Under the pieces are notes generated by a model, which had not been told where the DNA came from, ran no database searches, and was given only the letters and a program-made list of their open reading frames with translations. The translations under genes were made by a program, and so were the position numbers. Below are positions 8,962-18,079 of a stretch of 64,000 bases of DNA, one piece after another; within the stretch, counting starts at the first letter, position 1; each line of letters begins with the position of its first letter. Source of the stretch: Streptomyces cacaoi (GTDB lineage: Bacteria > Actinomycetota > Actinomycetes > Streptomycetales > Streptomycetaceae); NCBI RefSeq assembly GCF_006539165.1, contig NZ_BJMM01000031.1, positions 28,726-92,725 on the forward strand, read 5' to 3'.

Positions 8962-9172
8962 ACGAATAAGGTATTTCCCCTTTCGAATTCACCCCCGTCG
9001 GTAATGCGCCGCAGCGAAGTCCCTTCCGGGTGAAAATCGGGACCGGGCACGACGGCGCCGGGGCCGCGCGGCTACGGTGACGAGACTCCCACACCCCTTC
9101 CGCCCCACGGCCTTCTTCGGCCACCTGTCCAGGGGACCGGCCCCGCCGGAACCCGGCCGACCCCCGGAGCAC

Positions 9173-9865
9173 ATGAGCCCGTCCACCCCGCACAGCACCG
9201 CACTCGCCGCCCCCGGGCACGCCCCGCTGGACAGGCTCAACGCCGCGGATCCGGCCACGGCGTACGCCCTGCTCCTGGAGTGCTGCGGCAGCGCCGGATG
9301 GGCCCGCCGGATCGTCGCCCACCGGCCGTACCCGGATGTGGACACCCTCCTCGCCGCGGCGGACGAGGCCAGCTACGACCTGTCGGCGGACGACCTCGCC
9401 GAGGCGCTCGCCCGGGAGACGGCCTCCCATCCGCTCGACGGCGAGCCCGGCCCCAGCACCCTGGCCGCGCACACCGCACTGCGCGCGGCACAGGACGCCT
9501 ACGAGCAGCAGTTCGGCCACGCCTTTCTGATCTGCCTGGACGGGCATCCGCCGGAGCACCGGCTGGATCACGCCCTGGCCGGGATCCGGGCCCGGCTGGA
9601 GAACGAACCGCACGAGGAGTGGGCCGTCACCGCCGACGAACTGCGCCGGCTCGCCCGCTCCCGGCTGGCCCGCCTCACCGCCGACGCCACCGACTCCACC
9701 GGCACCACCGACTCCACCGGCACCGTCCATGCCCCCGCCGGCCACCCGGCCGGGGCCGCCGGTCACGCCCCCGCAGCGGTGCCCGCCGGTCGCACATGTG
9801 CGGCTGCGTACACCCCGGGGGCACGGCCGCCCCGGGGCCCGGCTGGGCCGTCCGTGCCTGATTGA
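9173..9865 (+). CDS. uraD: OHCU decarboxylase-like protein (ureide pathway)
   Basis: The core (about residues 15-160) matches 2-oxo-4-hydroxy-4-carboxy-5-ureidoimidazoline decarboxylase: LNAADPATAYALLLECCGS, then GWARRIVAHRPYPDVDTLLA, the HP motif that carries the catalytic His (SHPLDGEPG, replacing the usual HPRIG) and FGHAFLICLDG. The family converts OHCU to S-allantoin in uric acid catabolism. The start at ATG 9173 (GGAG 3-4 bases upstream) removes an unsupported extension. The C-terminal 60 residues are Ala/Thr/Gly-rich with a DSTGT duplication. No other urate-pathway gene is adjacent, so the role is inferred from family alone. Confidence 0.75.
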   Translation: MSPSTPHSTALAAPGHAPLDRLNAADPATAYALLLECCGSAGWARRIVAHRPYPDVDTLLAAADEASYDLSADDLAEALARETASHPLDGEPGPSTLAAHTALRAAQDAYEQQFGHAFLICLDGHPPEHRLDHALAGIRARLENEPHEEWAVTADELRRLARSRLARLTADATDSTGTTDSTGTVHAPAGHPAGAAGHAPAAVPAGRTCAAAYTPGARPPRGPAGPSVPD

Positions 9866-10018
9866 TCACACCTGCACACCCCGGGCGAAGGTCCCGACAG
9901 GCCGTCGTTACGATGACGGATGGCCGGTGGACCGTACCCGGCCGGGCCCGACCGACATCTGCGTAACCAACCAGGAGATGCCGGCAGTCCCCAACATCCG
10001 CTCCCGGAGGGTTTTTCC
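9866..10018. promoter_or_regulatory. Upstream region of the sdh operon
   Basis: A TACGAT hexamer at 9909-9914 is a plausible -10 element, but no good -35 lies 16-18 bp upstream. The leader would be about 100 nt and ends in a strong ribosome binding site (CGGAGG, 10005-10010), which fixes sdhC at the GTG at 10019. Confidence 0.4.
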
Positions 10019-10399
10019 GTGCCGGCTGGAACGCTGTACCGCGGCCGGGAAGGAATGTGGTCCTGGGTGGCTCACCGAGTCACCGGCGTCCTCATCTTCT
10101 TCTTCCTGTTCGTGCACGTCCTCGACACCGCGCTCGTGCGCGTCTCGCCCGAGGCGTACGACGACACTGTCGCGATCTACAAGACTCCGCTCGTCAACCT
10201 GATGGAGTACGGCCTGGTGGCCGCCATCCTGTTCCACGCGCTCAACGGCCTGCGGGTCATCGCCGTGGACTTCTGGTCGAAGGGCGCGAAGTACCAGAAG
10301 CAGATGCTGTGGACCGTGATGGGCGTGTGGATCGTCCTCATGGCCGGTGCCTTCTACCCGGTGTTGCAGCACACCCTGCGCACGCTGTTCGGGAGCTGA
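10019..10399 (+). CDS. sdhC: Succinate dehydrogenase cytochrome b556 subunit
   Basis: The protein is 126 residues from a GTG start (PAGTLYRGREGMWSWVAHRV) with CGGAGG eight bases upstream. A longer in-frame reading from 9920 lacks family similarity. Three membrane helices are visible (VTGVLIFFFLFVHVLDTAL, the segment around VAAILFHALNGLRVIAV, and TVMGVWIVLMAGAF). The RVTG motif and the histidine in FVHVLD fit quinone-site and heme ligand positions in the family. It anchors the complex and, with SdhD, carries the quinone site. sdhD follows after 3 bp. Confidence 0.93.
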   Translation: MPAGTLYRGREGMWSWVAHRVTGVLIFFFLFVHVLDTALVRVSPEAYDDTVAIYKTPLVNLMEYGLVAAILFHALNGLRVIAVDFWSKGAKYQKQMLWTVMGVWIVLMAGAFYPVLQHTLRTLFGS

Positions 10400-10402
10400 T
10401 GC

Positions 10403-10885
10403 GTGATGTCGACGACCGAGACGACGGGAACGAGCGAGCCCACGGACGACGTGGCGCTGTTCGACGTGGACCACCCGGCCCCGGTGATCGAGCCGCCGCG
10501 GGCGCGGACCGCGAAGACGCCGAAGTCCACCCGCGGGAACTTCGAGATGTACGGCTGGCTGTTCATGCGGCTGTCCGGCATCGTGCTCGTGGTGCTGGTG
10601 CTCGGCCACCTGCTGATCCAGCTGGTGCTGGACGGCGGTGTCAGCAAGGTCGGCTTCGCCTTCGTCGCCGGCCGCTGGGCCTCCCCGTTCTGGCAGGTGT
10701 GGGATCTGGCGATGCTGTGGCTGGCGATGCTGCACGGCGCCAACGGGCTGCGCACCGTCATCAACGACTACGCGGAGCGCGACAACACCCGCTTCTGGCT
10801 GAAGTGGCTGCTGTACGCCGCGACCGTCTTCACCGTCCTGCTGGGCACGCTGGTGATCTTCACCTTCGACCCGAACATCCGCTGA
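10403..10885 (+). CDS. sdhD: Succinate dehydrogenase hydrophobic membrane anchor subunit
   Basis: About 160 residues with three transmembrane helices (WLFMRLSGIVLVVLVLGHLL, LAMLWLAMLHGANGLRTVI, LLYAATVFTVLLGTLVIFTF). The histidines in GHLL and LHGANG are in positions expected for heme or quinone interaction. A GTG at 10403 and an ATG at 10406 are adjacent, and the GGAG at 10391 suits the GTG better. It is tightly packed behind sdhC and 31 bp ahead of sdhA, so clearly one operon. The N-terminal 50 residues are polar and longer than in enteric SdhD, as is common in actinobacteria. Confidence 0.92.
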   Translation: MMSTTETTGTSEPTDDVALFDVDHPAPVIEPPRARTAKTPKSTRGNFEMYGWLFMRLSGIVLVVLVLGHLLIQLVLDGGVSKVGFAFVAGRWASPFWQVWDLAMLWLAMLHGANGLRTVINDYAERDNTRFWLKWLLYAATVFTVLLGTLVIFTFDPNIR

Positions 10886-10916
10886 CGTCCCGGGGCTGAA
10901 GGCTGAGGTTTTCCCG

Positions 10917-12680
10917 ATGAACAACGTCAAGATCCACAAGTACGACACCGTCATCGTCGGTGCGGGCGGCGCGGGCATGCGCGCGGCCATCGAGTCCACG
11001 AAGCGCAGCCGCACCGCGGTGCTGACGAAGCTGTACCCGACCCGCTCCCACACCGGTGCCGCCCAGGGCGGCATGGCCGCGGCCCTCGCGAACGTCGAGG
11101 AGGACAACTGGGAGTGGCACACCTTCGACACGATCAAGGGCGGCGACTACCTGGTCGACCAGGACGCCGCGGAGATCCTGGCGAAGGAGGCCATCGACTC
11201 CGTCCTCGACCTGGAGAAGATGGGTCTGCCCTTCAACCGCACCCCGCAGGGCAAGATCGACCAGCGGCGGTTCGGCGGGCACTCCCGCAACCACGGTGAG
11301 GCGCCGGTGCGCCGGTCCTGCTACGCGGCGGACCGCACGGGCCACATGATCCTCCAGACGCTGTACCAGAACTGCGTCAAGGAGGGCGTGGAGTTCTTCA
11401 ACGAGTTCTACGTCCTCGACCTGCTCCTCAACGAGGAGGAGGGCGTCAAGAAGACCGCCGGTGTCGTCGCCTACGAGCTGGCCACCGGCGACGTGCACGT
11501 CTTCCGCGCCAAGGCCGTCGTCTTCGCGTCGGGCGGCAACGGCAAGTTCTTCAAGGTCACCTCCAACGCGCACACGCTGACCGGCGACGGGCAGGCCGCC
11601 GCGTTCCGGCGCGGACTGCCGCTGGAGGACATGGAGTTCTTCCAGTTCCACCCGACCGGCATCTGGAAGATGGGCATCCTGCTCACCGAGGGCGCCCGCG
11701 GCGAGGGCGGCATCCTGCGCAACAAGGACGGCGAGCGCTTCATGGAGAAGTACGCGCCCGTCATGAAGGACCTCGCCTCGCGTGACGTCGTCTCCCGCGC
11801 GATCTACACCGAGATCCGCGAGGGCCGCGGCTGCGGTGCCGACAAGGACCACGTCTACCTGGACCTCACGCACCTGCCGCCGGAGCAGCTGGACGCCAAG
11901 CTGCCCGACATCACCGAGTTCGCCCGCACCTACCTGGGCATCGAGCCGTACACCGACCCGGTGCCGATCCAGCCGACCGCGCACTACGCGATGGGCGGCA
12001 TGCCGACCAACGTGCGCGGCGAGGTGCTCCTCGACAACGACACCCCGGTGCCGGGCCTGTACGCGGCCGGCGAGGTCGCCTGTGTGTCCGTGCACGGCGC
12101 CAACCGGCTGGGCACCAACTCGCTGCTGGACATCAACGTCTTCGGCAAGCGCGCCGGTATCGCGGCCGCCGAGTACTCCGCCACCGCCGAGTACGTCGAA
12201 CTGCCGGACGAGCCGGCCAAGTTCGTGCTCGACGAGATCGAGAACCTGCGGGACGCCACCGGCAACGAGCGCGTGGTGGAGATCCGCAAGGCGCTCCAGG
12301 AGACCATGGACAAGAACGTCATGGTCTTCCGTACGGAGCAGACGCTGAAGGAGGCCGTCGAGGAGATCGGCCAACTGCGCAAGCGGTACCGGAACATCAG
12401 CGTCCAGGACAAGGGCAAGCGGTTCAACACCGACCTGCTGGAGGCCATCGAGCTGGGCAACCTGCTCGACCTGGCCGAGGTGACGGCCGTGTCCGCGCTC
12501 GCCCGCAAGGAGTCGCGCGGCGGTCACTACCGCGAGGACTTCCCCAACCGCGACGACGTCAACTTCATGCGCCACACGATGGCGTACCGCGAGGTGGGCG
12601 ACGACGGTGCCGAGTCGATCCGGCTCGACTACAAGCCGGTCGTCCAGACCCGCTACCAGCCGATGGAGCGTAAGTACTGA
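10917..12680 (+). CDS. sdhA: Succinate dehydrogenase flavoprotein subunit
   Basis: 587 residues, full family length. The FAD Rossmann motif is at the N terminus (DTVIVGAGGAGMRAAIE), followed by the flavinylation-site motif SHTGAAQGG, substrate-site motifs (HPTGI, REGRGCG) and the C-terminal GANRLGTNSLLD block. It oxidises succinate to fumarate and passes electrons to SdhB at the cytoplasmic membrane face. ATG 10917 is preceded by GGCTGAGG. The gene order C-D-A-B is the usual one. Nothing in the sequence looks degraded. Confidence 0.98.
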   Translation: MNNVKIHKYDTVIVGAGGAGMRAAIESTKRSRTAVLTKLYPTRSHTGAAQGGMAAALANVEEDNWEWHTFDTIKGGDYLVDQDAAEILAKEAIDSVLDLEKMGLPFNRTPQGKIDQRRFGGHSRNHGEAPVRRSCYAADRTGHMILQTLYQNCVKEGVEFFNEFYVLDLLLNEEEGVKKTAGVVAYELATGDVHVFRAKAVVFASGGNGKFFKVTSNAHTLTGDGQAAAFRRGLPLEDMEFFQFHPTGIWKMGILLTEGARGEGGILRNKDGERFMEKYAPVMKDLASRDVVSRAIYTEIREGRGCGADKDHVYLDLTHLPPEQLDAKLPDITEFARTYLGIEPYTDPVPIQPTAHYAMGGMPTNVRGEVLLDNDTPVPGLYAAGEVACVSVHGANRLGTNSLLDINVFGKRAGIAAAEYSATAEYVELPDEPAKFVLDEIENLRDATGNERVVEIRKALQETMDKNVMVFRTEQTLKEAVEEIGQLRKRYRNISVQDKGKRFNTDLLEAIELGNLLDLAEVTAVSALARKESRGGHYREDFPNRDDVNFMRHTMAYREVGDDGAESIRLDYKPVVQTRYQPMERKY

Positions 12681-12795
12681 TGCTGCATTCTTCCGGGGCG
12701 CACTCCCCGAACCCCCGGCCGGAGGCGGCACCGTCCGTCTCCCGGCGCGCACCGATCGGCATCCTCGCTCACCCGCACGGCGTCAGGAGGAACGC

Positions 12796-13575
12796 GTGAG
12801 CACCGCAACGCTGGACAAGAACGACGCCGCCGGGCCGGTGGACTCGGCGGAGAACAGCGCCACGCACCTGATCACGGTCACGCTGCGGATCCGCCGCTTC
12901 AACCCCGAGGTCTCCGCCGACTCGGACTGGCAGGACTTCACGCTGGAGATCGACCCCAAGGAGCGGGTGCTCGACGCGCTGCACAAGATCAAGTGGGAGC
13001 AGGACGGCACGCTCACCTTCCGCCGGTCCTGCGCCCACGGCATCTGCGGCTCGGACGCCATGCGCATCAACGGGCGCAACCGGCTGGCGTGCAAGACGCT
13101 GCTGAAGGACATCGGCCCGGACAAGCCGATCACCGTGGAGCCGATCAAGGGGCTCACCGTCCTCAAGGACCTGGTGGTCGACATGGAGCCGTTCTTCCAG
13201 GCGTACCGGGACGTCATGCCGTTCCTCGTGACGAGCGGCAACGAGCCGACCCGTGAGCGCTACCAGTCCCCCGAGGACCGCGAGCGCTTCGACGACACCA
13301 CCAAGTGCATCCTGTGCGCGGCCTGCACCTCGTCCTGCCCCGTCTTCTGGAACGACGGGCAGTACTTCGGCCCGGCCGCCATCGTCAACGCGCACCGGTT
13401 CATCTTCGACTCGCGCGACGAGGCCGGTGAGCAGCGCCTGGAGATCCTCAACGACCGGGACGGCGTGTGGCGCTGCCGCACCACGTTCAACTGCACGGAC
13501 GCCTGCCCGCGCGGTATCGAGGTCACCAAGGCCATCCAGGAGGTCAAGCGGGCGCTGATCACGCGCCGGTTCTGA
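12796..13575 (+). CDS. sdhB: Succinate dehydrogenase iron-sulfur subunit
   Basis: The 259-residue protein starts at GTG 12796 behind a strong ribosome binding site (CAGGAGGAA). The [2Fe-2S] cysteines are in CAHGICG and the later LACK. The C-terminal ferredoxin domain has CILCAACTSSCP and CTDACPRG for the [4Fe-4S] and [3Fe-4S] clusters. All expected cysteines are present. A 115-bp gap separates it from sdhA, larger than the other gaps, but no terminator is visible, so co-transcription is likely. The operon ends at the strong terminator at 13592-13639. Confidence 0.97.
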   Translation: MSTATLDKNDAAGPVDSAENSATHLITVTLRIRRFNPEVSADSDWQDFTLEIDPKERVLDALHKIKWEQDGTLTFRRSCAHGICGSDAMRINGRNRLACKTLLKDIGPDKPITVEPIKGLTVLKDLVVDMEPFFQAYRDVMPFLVTSGNEPTRERYQSPEDRERFDDTTKCILCAACTSSCPVFWNDGQYFGPAAIVNAHRFIFDSRDEAGEQRLEILNDRDGVWRCRTTFNCTDACPRGIEVTKAIQEVKRALITRRF

Positions 13576-13591
13576 CACCGCCGCGTCCGCC

Positions 13592-13639
13592 CGACGGCGC
13601 CGGGCCCGCCTCTTTTCCGGGGCGGGCCCGGCGCCGTCG
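13592..13639. terminator. Bidirectional terminator between sdhB and the sialidase gene
   Basis: A perfect 19-bp inverted repeat (13592-13610 with 13621-13639) encloses the 10-base loop tcttttccgg. It starts 17 bp after the sdhB stop and is placed to stop both the rightward sdh operon and the leftward sialidase transcript. Confidence 0.9.
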
Positions 13640-13722
13640 TCGTGCCGGAGCGGTTGCGGTGCCCGGCGCGGTCGCCGTTCCGGGTGCCGTTGCCGCGCCG
13701 GGCGCCCGGCCGGTGGGGACGC

Positions 13723-15186
13723 TCAGTCCAGATGGTCGCGGCTGAGCCGGGCGAAGTGGATGCCGCCGGTGTCGCCCACCTCGTACAGATCGCCGATGGT
13801 GCCGTCCCGCAGCACGGCGAGGGTGGAGTACCCGGCCGGGCCGGACTTGACGACGGCCTGCCGGGGCCAGCTCGCGCCGTCGTCCTCGCTCAGCCGCAGG
13901 GTCAGTTCGTTGCGGCCCGAGGTGGTGGCCGTGTTGCTGAACAGCGCCGTCCGCGTCCGGCCCGGGGTGCCGGCGGCCGGTTCGAGGAAGGAGATCTCGT
14001 CGCCGTTGTTGCCCGGGTCGGGCAGCGCGGCGGCGCGGGTCATGGCGGTGAACGGGCCCTCACCGTCCGGCGAGGTGGCGTAGTAGCGGGCGCCGCCGCT
14101 GTTGTGCCGCATGTTCTGGACGATCTCGCCGGTGGAGCGCTGCACGGCCTTGCTCTCGTTGACGTCGGTTCCGGCGGCGGCACCGGCCCGCCAGGTCTTC
14201 CCGTGGTCGTCGCTGACGAGGTTGCCGGTGCGGGTGGTGCCCTTGGTGTCGCGGTGGACGACGGGCTGGAGCAGCCGTCCCGTGTCGGTCTGGATGCCGT
14301 GCCCGGACGAGGCGAACTGGTTCTTCCAGTCCGGCTGCCGGACCTGCGGGGTGACGTCCACCGGCTCGGACCAGGTGGCACCGTCGTCGTCGCTGGTCAT
14401 GTACATCAGCCGCTGGCCGCCGTCGGCGGGGTTCTCCTCGAAGAAGCCCGTGCCGGGCCGGCCGTGGTTGTAGAAGAGGAAGACGCGGCCGGTCTCGCGG
14501 TCCACGAGCAGGCTGCTGTCGCCGGTGCCGGAGTCGGTGCTCCCGGCGTGCGCGACGATGCGCGGCTCGCTCCAGGTGGCGCCGTTGTCGGTGCTGCGGC
14601 GCAGCCCCACCTGGATGTTGGCGGGCAGATCGGAGCTGCCGTCGACGCGGGCGTCCGCAGCGGCCAGGATCGTGCCGTCGTTGGTGACGGCCATCGCCGG
14701 GATGCGGACCGACTTGGCCGTGCCGTCGTACTCCTTGCCGTCGGCGCCGAGCAGGCCCCGGAAGACGGTGTCGGTGCCGAACAGCCGGGTGGTGTTCAGC
14801 TGCGGGGTGCCCTGGGCCAGGCCGCAGTCGACGGTGCCGCTCTCGGTGCGCCGGAAGCCGCCGGGCGCGGTGGTCTCCAGTGTGTAGTGCGCACCGGCCG
14901 GGCGGGTCCACTCCAACTGGCCGCTGCCGCCCGCCGGTACCTCCCGGGTGTAGCGGTGGTCGCCGTCGGGTCCGGTGACGGTGAAGGTGCGCGCGCTGTC
15001 CGAGCGGTTCTCCAGGATGAGCTGGAGCCGGCCGTCCGAACAGTGCACGGCGGTGCGCGCGGCGAGCTGCGGCGCCGCGGCGGCACCCGCCCCGCCGTCC
15101 GCCGCGACCGCCGCCGGCGCGAGGGCCGTCGCGGCGGCCGCCAACACGGTGCAGACGGCGAGGGCTCTTCTCCGGGGTGCGTGCAT
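13723..15186 (-). CDS. Secreted exo-alpha-sialidase (GH33)
   Basis: The 487-residue product has a Sec signal peptide (MHAPRRRALAVCTVLAAAAT, cleavage near AAVAAD), an N-terminal beta-rich domain (about 40-125) and a six-bladed sialidase propeller. The arginine-triad entry motif is VRIPAM (about 167). Four Asp boxes are visible: STDNGATWSE, TSDDDGATWSE, SDDHGKTWR and SEDDGASWPR. The family cleaves terminal sialic acids. ATG 15186 follows GAGAGGAA. Its probable promoter lies 430 bp upstream and overlaps a GntR-type operator, suggesting control by the neighbouring regulator. Confidence 0.92.
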   Translation of the reverse strand: MHAPRRRALAVCTVLAAAATALAPAAVAADGGAGAAAAPQLAARTAVHCSDGRLQLILENRSDSARTFTVTGPDGDHRYTREVPAGGSGQLEWTRPAGAHYTLETTAPGGFRRTESGTVDCGLAQGTPQLNTTRLFGTDTVFRGLLGADGKEYDGTAKSVRIPAMAVTNDGTILAAADARVDGSSDLPANIQVGLRRSTDNGATWSEPRIVAHAGSTDSGTGDSSLLVDRETGRVFLFYNHGRPGTGFFEENPADGGQRLMYMTSDDDGATWSEPVDVTPQVRQPDWKNQFASSGHGIQTDTGRLLQPVVHRDTKGTTRTGNLVSDDHGKTWRAGAAAGTDVNESKAVQRSTGEIVQNMRHNSGGARYYATSPDGEGPFTAMTRAAALPDPGNNGDEISFLEPAAGTPGRTRTALFSNTATTSGRNELTLRLSEDDGASWPRQAVVKSGPAGYSTLAVLRDGTIGDLYEVGDTGGIHFARLSRDHLD

Positions 15187-15189
15187 GGG

Positions 15190-15292
15190 GTTCCTCTCGT
15201 GTGGGTGTGCGTCTGGGTGGATGTGGATCTGGGTGGACCTGGGTGTGGGTGGATGTGGGTGTGGGTGGATGTGGGTGTGGGTGTCCGTTCCG
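15190..15292. repeat. GT-rich minisatellite with G-quadruplex potential
   Basis: The plus strand is built of gtgggtgtgggtggat-type units between the sialidase start and its candidate promoter. Successive GGG tracts separated by 3 and 7 bases satisfy the usual G3N1-7 quadruplex pattern. The transcript from the minus strand would be C-rich, so the quadruplex would form in the template DNA strand. Confidence 0.75.
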
Positions 15293-15585
15293 GGCGTGGT
15301 GTCCGGTCCGGTGGCGGGGTGTTGCGGGCTCCGGCGGCGGGCCGGGGAGCCGCCGATCCACCGGGCGGGGGTCGCACGCCGTGCCCCGGTGCGCCGACCG
15401 GGGCCGGGCGGGACCGGGGCTGTGCCGAAGCCTGGACATCAAAGGTGAACAAAAGGGGCGCAACTCGCGGAAAGGGGTGAGGTGTCGGCGGACGCGAGGG
15501 CCGGAGTGCGGACGCGGACGCGAGGTGGGGGCGGCATGGGCGGAGCGGTCCTCTCCGCGTGGCGGCCGGGCGGAAGGCGGTCCGA

Positions 15586-15647
15586 CACGCATGACGTCAG
15601 ACGTCTTATGCGTGAGGGACCCTAGGGACGTGCATGACAGGCGTCAA
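15586..15647 (-). promoter_or_regulatory. HrdB-type promoter overlapped by a FadR/GntR-type operator
   Basis: On the minus strand TTGACG (15642-15647) and TAGGGT (15619-15624) are separated by exactly 17 bp, a near-consensus vegetative Streptomyces promoter firing leftward. Immediately downstream, covering the expected start point, is the palindrome acgtcagacgt (15594-15604) inside a wider inverted repeat cacgcat/atgcgtg (15586-15592 and 15608-15614). FadR-family GntR proteins bind GTC-N-GAC-centred palindromes. Likely target: the sialidase gene, with a long leader. Confidence 0.75.
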
Positions 15648-15684
15648 GGGATCGTGCGCCGGGCCGGGCTGCGGCCCGGCGGAC

Positions 15685-16464
15685 TCAACCGGCCGCGGAT
15701 TCCCCGGTGTTCGCCTCGGCCGCGGCGCGGGCGCGGGACTCGGCGAGCCGGCGGCGCAGCGGGGCGTAGTGGTCGGCGAGGGCGGCGGACAGCCCGTCGG
15801 CGTCACCGGCCCTGGCCGCGTCCACGATGCGCTGATGGGCGGCGACGGTGTCCTGCCCGTCCCCGGGTCCGACGACGTTGAGATACGGCGCGACCAGCGC
15901 GTACACGTCCCAGAACGCCACCGAGAGCTGCCCGATCAGGGCGTTGCCGGAGGCGCTGACGAAGTGCGCGTGGAAGGCGCGGTCGGCCTCGACGAAGCCG
16001 GCGCCGTCGGCGCCGTCCGCCGCGGCCTGCTCCCGCATCCGCGCGACGAGCACGTCGAGGGTGTCCAGGTACTCCGCCGAGGCGCCGGCGGCGATCCGCT
16101 CCGCGAGGCCGCGCTCGAACAGCTCGCGCGCCTCCAGCAGATCGGCCATGACCCGCATGTCGTCGTCGGCGCCGAGCATGCCCCGGAACGTCAGCGACTC
16201 GACGAGCGCCGCCAGACTGAGGCCGCCGACATAGGTGCCGTGCCCGTGCCGGACCTCGACGATGTCGAGGGCGTGCAGCGTCTTGACGGCCTCGCGCACG
16301 CTGGAGCGGCTGGCGCCGAGCGCCTCGCACAGCGCCGCCTCGGTGGGCAGTGGATCGCCTGGCCGCAGCCGGTTCTCCAGTATGTAGTGCTTTATCCCCT
16401 CGGTGACCTCCTGCCGCAGCAGCTGCCGGCCGGTACGCCCGTCCACCGTCCTCGAACTCCCCAC
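15685..16464 (-). CDS. FadR-subfamily GntR transcriptional regulator
   Basis: The 259-residue protein has an N-terminal winged helix (about 15-82: LRPGDPLPTEAALCEALGAS, SRSSVREAVKTLHALDIVEV, HGHGTYVGG) and an all-helical FCD ligand domain (about 105-240) with the metal-binding Asp/His pattern (EADRAFHAHFVSASGN, AAHQRIVDAARAGDAD). The start is GTG 16464. It probably represses in the absence of a small organic acid or sugar-acid ligand. The operator just downstream of its stop codon at 15586-15614 is the obvious candidate site. That would put the sialidase gene under its control, which is inference. Confidence 0.9.
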   Translation of the reverse strand: MGSSRTVDGRTGRQLLRQEVTEGIKHYILENRLRPGDPLPTEAALCEALGASRSSVREAVKTLHALDIVEVRHGHGTYVGGLSLAALVESLTFRGMLGADDDMRVMADLLEARELFERGLAERIAAGASAEYLDTLDVLVARMREQAAADGADGAGFVEADRAFHAHFVSASGNALIGQLSVAFWDVYALVAPYLNVVGPGDGQDTVAAHQRIVDAARAGDADGLSAALADHYAPLRRRLAESRARAAAEANTGESAAG

Positions 16465-16616
16465 CTGGTGACCTCACTTCCGCGCCGGGCCGGGGATCCC
16501 GACCCGCTTCGGCCCGTGCCGGCCTGTGCCGGCCCCGCCCGGTTCTCCCGACCCCGGCGTCGGACATCGTATGACCGGCGCGGGCCCGACGCCGCAGGGC
16601 CGACGGCACGGGCCGT

Positions 16617-17996
16617 ATGGTGCGGCACATGGCACGCACGCGGACAGACGCACAGGCACGGCGGACACCCGCGACGGCACGGCGCACGGCGGCGGCGACG
16701 GCGGCACTGGCCGTGCTGGCCGGGGCTCCCCTGGCGGGCTGCGGACCGGACGGCGGCGGCACCGCACACGACGGCGGGACGGCGGGCGACGGCGCGCGCA
16801 TCCAGGTCGCGCACTCCACCACGACCCGCGCCGACGAGCCGCTCGCCCTCCGCGTCACGGGGCTCCCCGCGCACACCACCGTCCGGCTCGACGCCCGCAC
16901 CCGGGACCGGAACGGGCGCCCGTGGACGGCGCGGCAGGACGCCAGGACCGACGCACACGGCACGGTCCGGCTGGACGGTGCGGCGGGCGGCCGGCTGCTG
17001 TCGGACATGACGCCGGACGATCCGCACACGCTCAAGCGCGCGAAGGCGGGCCGTACGGTCTCGTTCCATCCGCTGCCGCCGGGCAGGGAACGCTCCTACG
17101 AGGTGCGCCTGGGGGTGACGGCGCGCTCCGGCGCGCACAAGGGCGACCGGCTCGCAAGCCGCACCATCGCCCGGCAGTGGCTGCCGCGCGGCGCCACCCA
17201 CCGCAAGCTCACCGTCGGCCACGACGGACTGGCGGGCGATCTGTATCTGCCGCCGCGGGACAGCGGGAAGAGCAGGGGCGGCGAGAGCGGCGAGAGCAGC
17301 CCGAGCGGCGGAAAGAGCGGGAGCGCGGCGGGCAAGGCGCCCGTGCTGGTGTTCGGCGGCTCCGAGGGCGGCAACGCCGGAACGTACACGGCGGCGCTGC
17401 TGGCCGCGCACGGCCATCCCGCGATGTCCCTGTGCTACTTCCGGTGCGGCCCGGACTCCGGCCGCCCGGACGCCATCGACGGCATCGACCTGGACTACTT
17501 CACCCGGGCCGCCCGGCTGCTGGCGAAACAGCCGGGCGCCGACCCGCGCAAGCTGGCCGTCATGGGCAACTCGCGCGGCAGCGAGATCGCCCAACTGCTG
17601 GGCCAGCGGCGCCCGTCGGTGGTCCGCGACGTGATCGCCTACGCGCCCTCGTCGAAGGTGATCGGCCCGTACCCGACCGGCACCCACGCCTGGTCGGACC
17701 ACGGCAGGCCGGTGCCGACGGGGACGATCCCGCTGAACCGGGTACGCGGCGAGGTCTTCACCGTGGCCGGCGGCAACGACCGGATGTGGGGCTCGGCGGA
17801 CTCCGCGTCCTCGATGGCGTCCCGCGGCGCACAGCGGCGGGTCTACCCGGACGCGGGCCACCATGTGAACTGGTTCCCCTACGGCCAGCCCGCCCAGGAG
17901 ACCGGCCGGGACGGGAACCGCGTCCGCACCTCGGTCGCCGACCAGCGTGCCCGCGCCGACTCCTGGCCCCGCATCCTGAAGCTCCTGGACCGCTGA
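16617..17996 (+). CDS. BAAT/acyl-CoA thioester hydrolase-like lipoprotein
   Basis: The 459-residue protein (or 455 from the second ATG at 16629) has a signal peptide with lipobox LAGAPLAGC, an N-terminal beta domain of the bile acid-CoA:amino acid N-acyltransferase type (about 60-190) and an alpha/beta-hydrolase domain. The nucleophile elbow is GNSRGSE, with acid and base in GGNDRMW and GHHVNWF. A Ser/Gly/Lys-rich linker separates the halves. Intracellular homologues act on acyl-CoA thioesters. A surface location here makes a different ester or thioester substrate likely. It is divergent from the GntR gene. Confidence 0.82.
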   Translation: MVRHMARTRTDAQARRTPATARRTAAATAALAVLAGAPLAGCGPDGGGTAHDGGTAGDGARIQVAHSTTTRADEPLALRVTGLPAHTTVRLDARTRDRNGRPWTARQDARTDAHGTVRLDGAAGGRLLSDMTPDDPHTLKRAKAGRTVSFHPLPPGRERSYEVRLGVTARSGAHKGDRLASRTIARQWLPRGATHRKLTVGHDGLAGDLYLPPRDSGKSRGGESGESSPSGGKSGSAAGKAPVLVFGGSEGGNAGTYTAALLAAHGHPAMSLCYFRCGPDSGRPDAIDGIDLDYFTRAARLLAKQPGADPRKLAVMGNSRGSEIAQLLGQRRPSVVRDVIAYAPSSKVIGPYPTGTHAWSDHGRPVPTGTIPLNRVRGEVFTVAGGNDRMWGSADSASSMASRGAQRRVYPDAGHHVNWFPYGQPAQETGRDGNRVRTSVADQRARADSWPRILKLLDR

Positions 17997-18079
17997 CCCG
18001 GGCCGCGCCGGTACCGACCGACCGCGCCGGTACCGACCGGCCGGGCCGCCCCACCGCCGACAGCCCCGCCCCGCCCCGG

